From NCBI RefSeq assembly GCF_000315625.1, contig NW_005434579.1, positions 194,072 to 258,071 of the forward strand: a stretch of DNA of 64,000 bases. Direction: 5' to 3'. The translations under genes and the position numbers were made by a program. The stretch comes from Guillardia theta CCMP2712. Taxonomy: Eukaryota > Cryptophyceae > Pyrenomonadales > Geminigeraceae. The first letter of the stretch is position 1. Every line of letters starts with the position of its first letter. Positions 45,988 through 57,700 of this stretch are shown here, in pieces. The notes beneath the pieces were generated by a model. It had not been told where the DNA came from. It did not search any database and worked only from the letters and a program-made list of their open reading frames with translations.

Positions 45988-48023
45988 CGTTCCATGTTAG
46001 GGCGCTGTGAGTGAAGTAGCTGGTGCCGTCCGCCAACACGAGCCGTAGGGCCCCCCAGTCGTACTTGGCAGTGACGTTGATGCTGTTCTCCGTGTCAGGA
46101 GCGAGGGCCCACCCATCAGGGATGGTGAGGTACTCGAGGTTGTCAGAAACGCAGTCAACAGACGAGCTTTGAGTGTTGGGGCCAACACCGGAGAGAGCGG
46201 CAAACACATGCCCTCCCTCCTGCACCACCTTCTGCCAACCGCAGCTGTCCGTGTCTTCCTCCACCCCAGCCGTCACGTAGACGGCGTTCTTGGGTGTTCT
46301 GGTGCAGGGCAGACACTGACCAGAGGACTTGTAGAAGCCGACATCGCAAGTCCATCCGCACATGCCGTCGACGTAGGATGCGTTGCTGGGCTTTGCCTTG
46401 CACTGAACGCAAGCATCTTGATCCTTGTAATACCCAGGGGAGCATATCCATTCGCAGGCGCCAGCTCGGGTGGCAACGAGCGGCAGGTAACGAGCGTTGC
46501 GAGGGATCGAGTTGTTGCAAGGAATGCAAGGAGCGTCAAGCAGAAGGGAAGAAAGCATGTTGCCGGAGGAGATGAGGGCAGCGGAGTTGGCATGCAAGTT
46601 CAAAGACACGAGGGTCGATCCCCTCCCATCGCTCAGCAGGTACATGGTTGAGAAGTAGACGTTCTGCATGCCCACTGCCACCCGCAGCGTGTTGTTGGCG
46701 AAAAACGTCACCTCAAAGATGAGATTTGGCTGACCCGGTTGCCCCGAAGTACTCGATGTACCCTCGAACCTTATCACGTATGCTTGCATGCCGTTTTCTA
46801 TGATTGGTCCTCCAACAATCAGCTGGGCTGACGCATCGCCTCCCCCTACGAACAAGGTGGGAACAGGAGGGTTGCTTGTTGTAAGTCCGCTATAGACGGA
46901 GTACGGGGAGCCGAACGTGAGGTATGCGTTGGATGAGATGAACACCCCTGATTGCACATCGTTGCCTTCCACGCAGAAAGCAAAGCCCAGGTCGGGGACA
47001 TTCCAGCTGTTGTCGTCGACAGAAGACGGCGAGAGGATGTAAGTCAAGTTTGATCCGATCAAACTCTGGGAGAATCCTGACGTGTTCTGCAGAATCGAAG
47101 AATTTGCTGGGCCGTAGAAGGTCGGGCTGGCAGGAAGAGACTCTGCTGAGCCCTGGATGCTGGACAGGCAAGAATCTCGACCCCACCCGTCCTGACAGCC
47201 AACATACACGATAAGGATCCTCATGTTGCAGCTCGCCGGCCAGTACAAGCCGCCTGTGCTCCTCAGCGCTGAGCTCCCATAGGCACCGCAATACCAGCAG
47301 TTGGTCGGATAGTAGCTGCCGCTGGCCACCACCATGAAGTCTGTTCCCCACTGATACGCCCCTATGACCTGACTTGAGGAGTAGTCGTCAGGCGCCAGGA
47401 TCCATCCCTTGGGCAGTCGCATGGCAGCTGTCTGGCATTGGTTGCTGCTGTAGCTCTTGCTCATACCGTAGTAACTGCCGTCAAGTGATGCAAACTTCCT
47501 GTTGTTGTAGAGCACACTCGGAAGATGATCTCCCAGCCTCTCGATCTCGTCCTGTCCAGCCTGTGAGAAGCGTAAGTGACCGTGACCTCGCGTGGCACGA
47601 CATCACCAAGAGCGCCCCGGAGTTGTCAAGCAGCGTGTACGACTTGGAGTGGCTGGAGGCACGTTTACTTGTTCGCTCATCCACAGGCTTCGCTCTCATG
47701 GTATGTGGCTGCCGCTTTGACTTGCCGGGGCCCCGGGCACGTTCGTTTTGCCGCCTTCGAACCGACTCATGTCCTTGAGCTTGAGCAACGACCTCAGCAG
47801 AATGTCCCCGCGACCTGGACCGAAAGTTTTCCGAGAGCGGGTGAGAATGGTGGGAGCGTGGGAGGGATCGCTCCGCCTTATCCGCCTTGGCTTGTTTCTC
47901 CATCAGGCGAGAAGTGAAGGGCCTCGAGCCTTCACGATCGATGTCCAACGAAGAGCGCACAGAGACGATCCCCAAGATGAGAAGCCCGATGATAAGAGTT
48001 GAACGATTCATGACATGAATCAT
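38390..48023 (-). CDS. giant cysteine-rich secreted/membrane protein with PA14-like and CUB-like domains
   Basis: Exon 1 (47607..48023, 139 codons) starts with a signal peptide (MNRSTLIIGLLILGIVSVRS) and an Arg/Ser-rich stretch. A 55-nt intron follows, then one uninterrupted 9.16-kb exon (38390..47551), for about 3,190 residues in all. From about residue 150 to 2,900 two kinds of unit alternate. One is Cys-rich with GYY...C..C spacing, resembling GCC2/GCC3 (ephrin-receptor-like) modules. The other is a module of about 80 residues with core GW.IAP...DS..V...Y.WG....LADG, present ten times. I see a PA14-like domain at about 2,460-2,555 (GSFTFYTTSDDESNLWI ... YYPIRIRFSE), a CUB-like domain at about 2,940-3,060, and a hydrophobic segment (WLILLAALVVV) near the C-terminus that may anchor it. 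It is probably a cell-surface adhesion or matrix protein, which is inference. A Tyr run of about 12 comes from a TAG/CTA repeat at 45955-45985. Confidence 0.88.
41603..44170 (-). repeat. near-identical internal tandem repeats of the giant gene
   Basis: The same about 130-bp block (GAAGTAGCCGAAGTCGCACG on the plus strand) starts at 41603, 42371, 43259 and 44039. Most of the 640-700 bp between blocks is also the same base for base, apart from variable Tyr/Pro-rich linkers. The copy ending at 42840 carries an extra about 130 bp that encodes an Asn/Ser-rich spacer with NxS/T sites. Such identity means recent duplication or gene conversion. Confidence 0.9.
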
Positions 48024-48840
48024 GATGGTGTGTTAATGACGACAACTCGATTTATACCCGCAATCTAAACAATCAAATGTTTAGTTATTCGAAAATTCTT
48101 GAGACGTGTTATTGTTGTAGGTGAAAAATGAGGATGAAAAAACACCAAAATGTCAAAGATAGAGTCTCAGAATGGAGAACATCTGACGGTGAGAAGAGAG
48201 GACGGCATCTAGAGAAATACAGCAAGAATGGAATGGAGGTTGTGCTTGTTACAGAAAGTTATCCAGGGCAAGCATCAGAAACATTGAGTTCAGAGGAAGA
48301 TTTTCACTCAGCATCGGTGGGAAAATATGAATCGAAGGAAAAGTTAAGAGGAGGAAGGAGGAGTCGTTAGGAGGAACGATGGATGCAGACTTCGGGGGGC
48401 GGGGGGGGGGAGAGGGGATGGAGGGGACGGAAGGAGAAAGAGGTTCAGGACTCAGGAGGAGAACAAGGAGGCAGGAGGAGAACAGGGAGGCAGGAGGAGG
48501 AGGAGGAGGAGGAGGGAGGACGGAATGTATGACTGTCTCTGCTCTGAGACGCGAGCGCCTCTGGGCATGACCATAGCACGAGGGGAGGTAGGAAGTGGGG
48601 AATATAGACTACCCTACCCATGTCCAGGTCTATCATTGGGAGAGTACCCCACCTTTTCCCTTCCTTCTACCCATTTTTTTACGCGATACCCCACCCCTTC
48701 TTGGGATAACAATTGAATCTTGCAGGACCTTCTACTAGGGATCTGTCTAGCACCAGGTACTAGGGATCCTAGGGATATTCCACCTGTCCCAGCTCACTGA
48801 TGAGTCAGGGAGGGCCTGGGCTGTCGACTTCTGTCAGGGT
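48024..48840. other. upstream region of giant gene; short ORF; C-rich patch
   Basis: 48128..48370 on the plus strand is an 80-codon ATG-started frame encoding a highly charged product. I cannot tell it from chance. 48395-48520 is a G-rich/GGAGG tract. 48590-48700 has TACCCC-type words. Confidence 0.3.
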
Positions 48841-49470
48841 CAAGCAATTACTACTCAAAGTTAAGTTAAAATCAGTACGAGCACCTTTACTACTCAAAGT
48901 TTAAGTCAAAGAAATACTGAGTACTACGAGGCCTCTCGATGATCGGCTCGACATCGCTGGCATGGCCGCCGCGCGGGGGACTTGTCCTGCGCGCCGTTAA
49001 GTGAAGGTATCAGTTAAGTTTGGGGGACAGCAGTTGGCAGGAATAGGTTTGGTTCTCGCTGTCTTTTCTCTCCTCGCCGTTCGGCGCCTGTGCGACTCTC
49101 ACAGAGTGTCAGAGTAAAGATTGGGTCAAGCTCAAGCCTCCTCGCCGGCCTCTCCTGATTGTCCTCGTATCACCACTGGCGCCCGGCGGTGCCGGCGGAA
49201 AGGACGGTACGTGACCGGTCGTGACCCGGCGGACGGCCCGGTATGGCCCAGTGCCCGGCGGTCCGCTGCGGCACTGCGCGGCGGCCGGGGGGGCGCGCCC
49301 GGGGGCCGGGCCGCCCGGCCCGGGGGGCGGCCGGTGGGCGGTGGGCAGCGAGTCAGTGGGAACTTGACCGTACCGTAACTTAGTAACGGCGTCGTACTCC
49401 GGGCCGCCGCCGGTTCGCCGCCCGCCCGGCGGGATCGGACCGTGCGTGACCGTCGTGAGACTCATTACGT
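48840..49470. repeat. GC-rich island 6
   Basis: Two copies of the TACTCAAAGTT(AAG) motif at 48853 and 48893 precede GC-rich sequence with the usual words (GTGACCGG, CCCGGCGG). It includes the inverted dispersed element copy described separately. Confidence 0.55.
49040..49171 (-). repeat. dispersed repeat element, copy 2
   Basis: Read on the minus strand: TACGAGGACAATCAGGAGAG, GAGGAGGC, CTTGACCC, GTCGCACAGGC, ACGGCGAGGAGAGAAAAGAC, then AGCGAGAACCAAACC. The blocks are in the same order as at 6796-6910 plus 7255-7278, but here without the about 345-bp interruption. Confidence 0.65.
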
Positions 49471-51850
49471 TCGCTTATAGCTTTAGTTAATTCTCGATCC
49501 TGTCCTTCTGGTACTAATCATGGACACGGCTCTAATTGCAATTTGTACCAGTCCTTCCCCCCCTGATGGCGCCTGGGGGTCTTCTGCCCTTGCCTGGAGT
49601 AGACCCCACCCTCACTCTCCCATGGGAAAAGAGTAGGTCGGGTGGGCGACTTGGCTGGGGCAAGGGTAGGTTGTGAACCTTTTATTCCAAGTATTTGCAT
49701 GCAGAAATTTGTATCGGCGGCGTGCTATTCTTAGATTCAAACTGTACTGCATGACGACAATAAAATCAATTCTACACGCCTTCGTGGTACAAGAACAGTA
49801 CCGAAAATCCTATCGACCCACCCATGCTTTTCTCTGTTGGATACAGCAGGCATAACCCCTGGTCAGAGGCGTGTATTCAAAATTTGAACTTTAACGTAAG
49901 GTACCCACCCTTGCTCATGTGTCATAATTCCCTAAAACAGGAGGGTGGTCGATACGGCACTCAATCTTGGGATCAGGGGGTGGGTGGTAAGGAATCCCCA
50001 ACCCATCCCTCCCTCTCGATGCATGATGAATGTTGCCCATCCAGCGACCATCAGGCTACTGAAAGATGCCAAGACCAACATGGTGACAAAGGTCAAACAT
50101 GAGAATCAAAGATGGTGGGTTTGAGTGGTATGCATGCTCACTTTGCAACTCTGATACTTTAGTGACAGATCCTGCTTCCCGGCGAGCAGTCATCGTGCAT
50201 GGATCAGGATGCCCAAAGCTCTGCCCTTTTCAACGCTGCACTTGCACATATTACATGTGGTGATGCACTCAGGTTGGCATTGCTACTCCACATACAGGTT
50301 GATGACAGACGTTATATTGTCTAGATTGTTTAGAACCCCAATTCCAGCTTGAACAACATTGTTGAAGACGTGCAAACTGTTAGCGGCAATCTGTTTCTCA
50401 AAAACAGATCCCATCACGAATCACGGTGAGGCTGAGATCAAGTGAAGATTGATCTTCTCATGTTTGTGTATCAGGTAAGCATCGTGCATCCACATGAACA
50501 AGCAACACGGCATTTTTTTCCTTGGCACCTTCCTTCCTAGCAGAACAATGAACACATGTAAGATATTACATGCTCGTGACGATATCGACAGCAGACAAGT
50601 TTTACGACAAAAGAAAATTATGTAGGGATGATCTAAGTGTATCGAATACTTGCTGTTGGTGCTCAACATGTGGAGAAAAGACGATTTGAATGAATTCATG
50701 AGAATTCATGACAGTGGATCACTTCTGAAGCAACGTATCTCAATGTTGCATACATAGCTTGACTTCATATCCTTACATCGTGAGAGTTGACAACCTGTAT
50801 GGAGTGAGCTTTTCTGCGTCACATCATCATGCTGAGATCTGCATGCAACTTTCCAGCGCAGTTGCAGAGTCATGTGCACAGGAGTTCTCTTGCAAGTAAA
50901 CTAATTCCAAATCATGCTTAATGAAATGCGTACCGTCTGTTGATGCCTTGACCGAGAACAATCGTGTTACAGAGTATTGCTACTCGCTGCATGCGAAGCT
51001 GCTACTGTCTACAACACTCTAGAGTTCTGAACATCATATCAGTCCACAGCATGCAGGTTGCAAGGTTCCGAACGAACCGCGCTTCAAAGCAGGGCCATGA
51101 GCTTTGAATCGTGCTTGATAGAACACGTACACTCAGCTCAGTTCATGCTTTCGTGACCCTAGTTGGATGTTCATACACCTTGCCAATGCCCGTGAAACAT
51201 GTTGCCGCTCCCATTCAAATGTATACTGTAAATCTGAGGCACAAAATTTCTAACATCAAATATCTTGAACTATGCAAAATCAAAATCCTTGATTACACTA
51301 TGATGAGGCAAGAGCAGGATGCTCGTTGTCCCATCTTGTTTGTGAGGGCACGAGTGAAGGTTGAGCTGCTTTGACAAACAGCACTGGATATCTAGTGCAA
51401 TACTTTACATCTCAAGCATTTGTTTATTGATAAAACATAACATTGTCGACTATGCGAATGAAAAATCATCACAGCAACACTTGGATGGTGCTTGATTCTG
51501 AACTTGCAAGATTAGATTACGATAATGATGATTGTATTCACAAAAGCAACACAACGACCGTGCTATCAAGATATCTCATCGACATTAACTTCGAATCTTG
51601 ATGGTCTATCCGTCTTCGTCATTGATTAGCGTTGTGCATATCCCTGCACCATCGCGAGAGGGCTGAAGGGAGGGGGGGGGGGCTCGGGGGGTCTACCATC
51701 ATAAAATGCTGGACTCTTAAAAGTATTGTAATTTGTACCATTAAAACAAATAAATTAGTATTACAGGACCCACCCCTGTGCATTTCCCTCTTCAAACTCT
51801 ACCACGCCTGTATCAGAGCCCCACAGGAAAAAGAACCCCAAAACCAACAA
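49471..51850. other. gene-poor region, no feature identified
   Basis: 49550-49680 and 49880-50010 carry ACCCC-type words. 50100-51650 is AT-balanced, with frequent short words such as TGCATGCA, GTTGCAGAG and CATGCTGAGATC but no frame longer than about 90 codons and no start-plus-splice pattern I trust. 51660-51690 is a G run. Non-coding RNA cannot be excluded. Confidence 0.35.
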
Positions 51851-52730
51851 GCGAACGTAATGCTCAGTGCGGCATGCCGGGCCTCGGACAGGCCACTCCC
51901 GGAGCCGCTCGGAGTCGGCGTGACCGGGTGACGGCCGCCGCCGGATATTATGATGGATCTTGTATTAGAGCCCAGCGGGGGCTTGCCGAGCGCAAAACTG
52001 ACCGTCCGACTCCCGAAATTGTAACTCGGCTGAGTGTTCCAATGGAACGGTAGTACTCCATTCCGGCGGCGACCGTATTCGCCGATGATGGAATGATCTG
52101 TATGTGACTCGTGACTACGGTAGTAAGCCTGGGCGGAGGGGGACGGTCCTGTCTTCTCTTCTCCCTCTCTCTTCCTCACACAGTGCCCGCCTGGCCCAAC
52201 GGCCCGGCCCGGGCCCCGGGCCCGGCGCCCGGCGGACCGGCGCGCCGCCGTGACCGCCTCCCCGGCGGGGGGGCCCTGGCGCCGGGAGTCGACCGGGCTT
52301 GAGGGGGGGCGTGGGCGCCGGGCCGGGCCGGGCTAACCAGGGGGTTTTCAGTTTTTCTTTTATGGGGAGCTTTGGATTTTTAAACGGGCCAAAAGCAGGC
52401 GCGTGCGGGGCTGCCGGTCGTCGCAGGTCCCTTCCGGCCGCGGGCAGCGCCGCGGCCGGGCCGCCGGGCCCCGGCACTCCGTGGCACTGACTGGCACCGG
52501 CACACGGCGGTCGCGGGCCCCGGGGCTCGGACTGGGGCCGCACGCCCGCGGCCGTTCAAGTGACAGCCCGCCGCAGTGGTGGAGGCGCCGGGCGCGGCTC
52601 ACTCGGACTGCAGCCTGCGGCACCGGCCGGGCCGCGCGCCGCCGGTCACCGTGCCGCAGCCGGCCGCCGCGCCGGGGCGGCCGCGCCGCGGACCGTGGCG
52701 AAGATTACCCTCATCCTCCCTCAGGCCCAT
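51850..52730. repeat. GC-rich island 7
   Basis: GC-rich word-based sequence with several C/G runs, for example at 52196-52340. A short non-GC insert, TTTTCAGTTTTTCTTTTATGG, is at 52345. Open frames are composition artefacts. Confidence 0.5.
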
Positions 52731-53017
52731 GTATTGACTGAACAGCCACGTGAAGCTCCACAGCTCCAAGTATCCTCGAAGAGCCATCCCCGCAGCTCTT
52801 CGTGAATCAGGCTCTTGGAGGGGTTCACATTTTTCATAAATTAAGTTTAATATTTGAAAGTTAGTCCATAATTTGCTCTCTGGAAGAGGATATTTTCGAA
52901 TATAGCACTGCGATTTCGTCTGATGAAATCGGCTGGAGCCCCAAATGTGGATAGGAGGCGTGAGGAGGTCTGGATAGAATACCCCCCTGTCGGAAGCATT
53001 CGTGTCCCTTAGTCGCA

Positions 53018-53943
53018 ATGCTCGCGTCTTCGCTCAAGTTCATCCCCCTTGTCGGCCAGGTATGGCGAGGAGGAAGGAGAAGGAGGAGTGATATCTGGAC
53101 ATGAGATGGAGTGGGAGAGAGTGCTGATTGATGATGAATGGATGTGAAAGTTTTTCTGTCGAAGAGTTGTTTCAAATAGAAGACGAGGATGATTCTGCGG
53201 TTGTGTGAGATCTGGATGGAAGAAGGAGGGTTGGAGAATGGTTGGTGTTCTTGTGATTGAGAGCATTTGCAAATGTTTGATTGATATTTGACAAATTTGG
53301 AGTGTCCTTGAGCCGGAAAGTAATTTCCAGAGGTGAACTTGAGCTGTGGACGTCTTGATGATTCTTGAAATGTTACTGCATCGGGTGCAAACCTTTGAGC
53401 GACATGATGTTTATCTTCGAATTTGTTTTTTTGTGTGATGCTCTATTTTTTCGATGTGAAATGTGTGGTTGCAAAATGATAACCAAGTTGAGTTGATGTT
53501 CCGAGAGATCGTCTCACTGTGACTCTTCGGACCCAAAGCAATTTCGTGCGACTTCTTCACCCAGTTCTCTCGAATGGATGTGTTTCTGTTCATTTACACT
53601 TTTGTCTTTTTGTTCGTTTACAATTTTGTCTTCCTGTTCATTTGCACTTGATTTCATTGATCTTGACTGGGAATATTCTGACTGCCTCTGGGTAGAGCAC
53701 TGAGCTCGCTATCGCTCAGCCCGTTCACTTCGAGATGCTCGCCGACAACGATGGCACTTGCGTAAGTTCCCTACGCACTCGTGAGAGACGTGCCTGATGT
53801 GCTGGCAGAACTCCATGCCCGGATGGGATCCTCTCCACATCTGGAACCCCCGCGACTACCACGAGGATCCTGACTGCCGCCTTAACCCGATGTACCAGCA
53901 GCGCGGCATGGGCGTCGGTGCCTCCTACGGTGGCAAGTACTAA
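53018..53943 (+). CDS. small unrecognised protein of 80 residues, 3 exons
   Basis: Exons 53018..53059, 53696..53761 and 53809..53943 join in phase 0. The introns are 636 nt (CAG|GTATGG ... GGGTAG) and 47 nt (GC|GTAAGT ... GGCAG). The product begins MLASSLKFIPLVGQ, which could be a short targeting or amphipathic segment. It continues FEMLADNDGTC, PGWDPLHIWNPRDY, and ends GMGVGASYGGKY before TAA. Dense Trp/Tyr/Pro and two Cys suggest a small structural subunit of an organelle complex, but I do not recognise it. Codon use in the last exon is strongly GC-ending (CTC, CCC, CGC, TAC), as in highly expressed genes. That supports it as real. Confidence 0.65.
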
Positions 53944-54269
53944 ATCTTGCTAGTTGGCACCTGTACTTGAACAGAATCTCATTTTGCAGCATTTGAAGTG
54001 AAATTGTCTTAACGCACCTCAGTCTTGTAGAGAACTGTCTCAATGATTGACATGATGGCACCATTGCTGTTCCGAAGTTTGCGGGGTATAGTCTGTGCTT
54101 GCACGCAGACTCAATCACGCTATCCTTCAAATGTTTACATATTTCACCTGAATGTGAGGATACAGTCATACAGTCGGACCCCGGATTATTAGTCCACTCC
54201 ACTCGTAGTCACTGCCCCATTGTTGATCCGATCGGGATTTGAAGTTTATTTACAAGTATTATACATCAT
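53944..54269. other. intergenic between convergent genes
   Basis: AT-balanced 3' flanks of two convergent genes. No further feature seen. Confidence 0.5.
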
Positions 54270-55628
54270 CTACGGGTGGATGTTGACCGAGATAAACTCG
54301 CACGAGGGAGGAGCTGAGAAAGCTTTCGAAGCGAGCATCCAATGAAGCATGTCCCTGGAGAACCTGTAGACAGGAGTAGACTTCTCTAGCATCTGGAAAA
54401 ACTCTTCCCTCTTCGCCTCCTTCAACGATCTTGCAGCCATGGTGGTCAGCTCCGTCTCCCTGTAGAACTCGTCCAGGCTCTGCACCTGGATCGCGATCCC
54501 CGTGCCCTTCCACATCACAGCAGAGATGTGATGCGAGTCCACCTGAGAGATCAGCTCCAGCTGCCTCGTCTTGTCACTGACAGGAAGAGCAAGACTTCGG
54601 AGCTCTGAGTCACGGAAGCAGAGCGTTCGGATGCGCCTGTGGAGCATTTCCACCTTCTCGGGCGTCTCCACCAGGAGGCGGATGTGGTACATGTTGTCAA
54701 AGAGGTCGTCGCTGGCCCTGGCTTCTGGGTCTTCCACCTCGAAGATGCTGTCAGCGATCTGCTTCCACAGCTCGTTGCTTGGCTTCGCATGCATCATCAC
54801 TCGGTGCAGCCCATAGTTGTTGCGCTCAAGAGCATCGAACTCAACCGCGTGATTCACCACCTTAACCGGCTTCCAGGCACCCTCCGAGTTGACGGCAAGA
54901 CCATCAATCTGGTTCTCTGCAAGCTCCATGCTCACGGCACCCTTGGTCAAGGTGGACAGGGGGACGATCTCCGTGAGCTTGAACTCTAGCCCATCATCCG
55001 ACTTGGCTGTAACGGTACTCCTGCACTCGAATTTCTCCTCCGACAGCACTGCCGTTATCAGATGTGCCAGCTGCACCATGGTCCTCTGTCCCTCGTTGTA
55101 GAAGGTAGCCACCTCATCCCTCACCCGGTTTATCTCCGAGTATGAGAAGTCCAGGTCATGGTGTTTGCTGGGACACTCCAGGGCCGCAATGGCCGTGTTA
55201 TGAATCTGAGCCACCACAGACTGCAGGATCGGCTCCTGCACGATAGCGTTGGCCCCAATGCTTGACCGCCTCCTGATCTCATGGCCGACAGCTCGTCGTG
55301 ATCTGCATCGGATGCCCATGTTTCCCCTGTTGTCAATGACAGCTGTCTCCCTCTTGGTGCTTTTGACTTCCCCCTGGATCGACTGCACGAAGCTCACACC
55401 TGCCTGATCGGGGGACTGCTGGTAGTTGAACTCATCCGCATGGGGCTTCGTAGCAACGCGGCAGACAAGCTTCTTCGCTCCAGTGCTGCACTGCTTGGCT
55501 TGCGGGCCGGACAGAGACAACAGATGGCCCGCGCCGCTCGAGGAAAAGCCATGGAAGCCTCGTGTGCACGGTGCCATGGTGGACACCAGGCACACTGCTA
55601 GGAGACCCTTGATGGAAGAAGAACCCAT
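54270..55628 (-). CDS. plastid-targeted-type protein, paralogue A, unknown function
   Basis: Intronless, 452 residues, ATG at 55628. The N-terminus has a hydrophobic signal segment (GLLAVCLVSTMAPCTRGF) followed by Ser- and Gly-rich, basic sequence, as in bipartite plastid leaders. Phe follows a possible cleavage site. The mature part is about 65% alike by eye to the product at 58239-59576, with shared segments RRAVGHEIRRR, FECRSTVTA, IDGLAV, LHRVMMHAKPS and MYHIRLLVETPE. A nearly identical block at about residue 365-410 contains QVDSHHISAVMWKGTGIAIQ. No catalytic motif is recognised. DSHH may be a metal- or ligand-binding site, which is speculation. Confidence 0.75.
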   Translation of the reverse strand: MGSSSIKGLLAVCLVSTMAPCTRGFHGFSSSGAGHLLSLSGPQAKQCSTGAKKLVCRVATKPHADEFNYQQSPDQAGVSFVQSIQGEVKSTKRETAVIDNRGNMGIRCRSRRAVGHEIRRRSSIGANAIVQEPILQSVVAQIHNTAIAALECPSKHHDLDFSYSEINRVRDEVATFYNEGQRTMVQLAHLITAVLSEEKFECRSTVTAKSDDGLEFKLTEIVPLSTLTKGAVSMELAENQIDGLAVNSEGAWKPVKVVNHAVEFDALERNNYGLHRVMMHAKPSNELWKQIADSIFEVEDPEARASDDLFDNMYHIRLLVETPEKVEMLHRRIRTLCFRDSELRSLALPVSDKTRQLELISQVDSHHISAVMWKGTGIAIQVQSLDEFYRETELTTMAARSLKEAKREEFFQMLEKSTPVYRFSRDMLHWMLASKAFSAPPSCEFISVNIHP

Positions 55629-56235
55629 TGTCGACTAGGCGCCGGCGATCAACCTGGCACAACGTTGTGAGAACAGAGATATCCATTGCTCGGTGAAGGC
55701 TGAAGGTCACTGTGATCAGTGTACTACGAAGGGTTCATCTCCCTTGTTCCTGAAGGGGAAGCACGGAACTTGTCACTGTCCTACTACCGACTGAGATCGT
55801 TGTAACATGAAAATAGTAGTTGCAAACTTTCAGATAATCCAGCAATGAGCAGCCTAACAGCCTTTTGCGGTTTACAACCAGAATTTTCGAATTCCACCAA
55901 GATCTTTCATTTCTCTCGATGAGCATACTGGAGTTTACCAGAACGATCTCAAATATGAGTACAATATTTCATGTCGTGTAGATATCGATAATAGTGAACT
56001 ATATCTGCTCTTCTCTACTGATCCCCTTCCTCTGACCATATCCTGTCCTGGCGGCTGCTCCTGCTCCTGCTCCTGCTGCTACTTGCCCTGCTCTGTAGCT
56101 CAGTATGCTCGAGACATTCCTGCTATTACTGCATGTTTTAGCTTCTGCATCGCCATTCCTCTCACTCTTTAGGGTGTCTGCCTGCCCTTGGCTTCTACCG
56201 TACTGTGATTATTTCCGCCATTGATAAGCACGCCT
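55629..56235. other. shared upstream region of paralogue A
   Basis: AT-balanced sequence with short CTGCTCCTG repeats at 56057-56080. No ORF worth calling. Confidence 0.35.
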
Positions 56236-57700
56236 TCAGAGAAGGTCGAACGAGTGCTTAGGGATAGGGGTAGGGATATCGCAGGCAAAAATAAGGGTAG
56301 GGGTGCTTTCAGGTTCTCTGTTCCCAGGGTAGGGGTGTAGGTGCTTAGTGGGGGTAGGGGTAGATATCCGCAATTGGGTGCAGTGGTAGTGAATTACCAC
56401 TGGGTGGGGTACTTTCTTTGCGCCCGGATGCACCCGGTAGATGTCCTTATGTTGCAAGGGTAGGTGTGAGAATGTCAAATAAGGTGGGTACATTTCATTC
56501 TCCAAGGGGTGGGGTTCTTCTTGGGAAGGGGGTGTATACTCGGGATGAAAATCCATGTACTGCAGGGTGGGGTCATGAAAGGAAAGGAGCGGGTGGAGAG
56601 GCATTGGGTTCTCCCGGGTGGTACCCCTATGTGATCCTGGATTCCATCATATCTTGAACAAGAAAGAGGGGGTAGGGGGTGGTACTGTATTTGGACCTAG
56701 AGCCTGCAACAGGTGTAAAAGACAGTTATAAATTACAGCGACGCAGTCATAAACTTTGAAACTGAGAGTCCTTAATTTTGAAAGATAAAAAGAACATTTG
56801 AAACCTAGGATAAGACTGTACACCTCCAGGAGATGCAAGCTCACGTCTTTTCAGCTAAGGGAATTTATTAGCTCGGGCGGGCCGGGAAAAGCTGTCGGGC
56901 CGACTGAGATCACTCGGAGAAGACAGGACTCTTCTGTTGGTTATGAGCCTTTTGACCGCGGTATCTCACTGTTTTACTACAGGAAATACCAACGGCGCCT
57001 CAGCTCTGAATGGACCCATGTTTACAACGTTTCCGTTTAAACCTCGCACTTTAATTGCTAAATTTAGGTCTCCGTCTAAATCGAGCAGCATCGTTTCCGT
57101 TAGAAGGTACGGGTACGCAAATGATGAGTACTGGTGGTTATACCAGAACATCGCTGGAAGATAACGGGTAGGGCCAAAAGCTGTAGTCCATGGGGTGGTA
57201 TTCGGACGCAAAGTTTCTTGTCGATTTCCATGTAAATATGAACACCCCCTCTTTTTACCAGGTAATGTGGGGTCCTTGAAGGACAGGGTGGCACGGGTCA
57301 AAGGGTCTGCAACAGTTTGAACGAGGATGTCTCAATATAGTTTTTGTTTGCCCCATACCGCGAGGTTTGGGGTAAGTTGGTCTGATCTCCGGGGGACACT
57401 TACCTGAACAGATGCGACTATTCACTTCTATCTTGTCAAAGACTACGAGTTCGTGTCGTTTAGAACCTTATAAAAGCTTTTTATATGGTAATCGTTCTTG
57501 TATCGTAGGCCTTTCGTCATCATTCAGCCGCATGCGAGTATTAAATTGATTTTAAAATGATTTAGCAGCCACTCATACCCAAATTTAGATACGATTCCTT
57601 TGGTTCCAAGAGCCGTTTTCGGGGGTGGGTGTAAAGAGTACCCACGTCTTATACCTATTCCCCAGGTTCTTTCGGGGGTGGGTCCGAAGATGTACCCCTT
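56236..57700. repeat. G/C-rich ACCCC-type islands
   Basis: 56250-56690 has GGGGTA and GGGTAGGGG words, G strand on plus. 57160-57310 and 57600-57700 continue the pattern (GGGGGTGGGT). 56870-56940 is a small fragment of GC-rich island sequence (GGGCGGGCCGGG). No gene seen between the two paralogues. Confidence 0.45.

Noticed and set aside
48128-48370. 80-codon charged ORF upstream of the giant gene
   Set aside because: Ordinary-length chance ORF in purine-rich sequence, with no motif and no neighbouring exon.
50421-50699. 92-codon minus-strand ORF in the gene-poor region
   Set aside because: No coding bias, no recognisable motif, and surrounded by stop-rich sequence.
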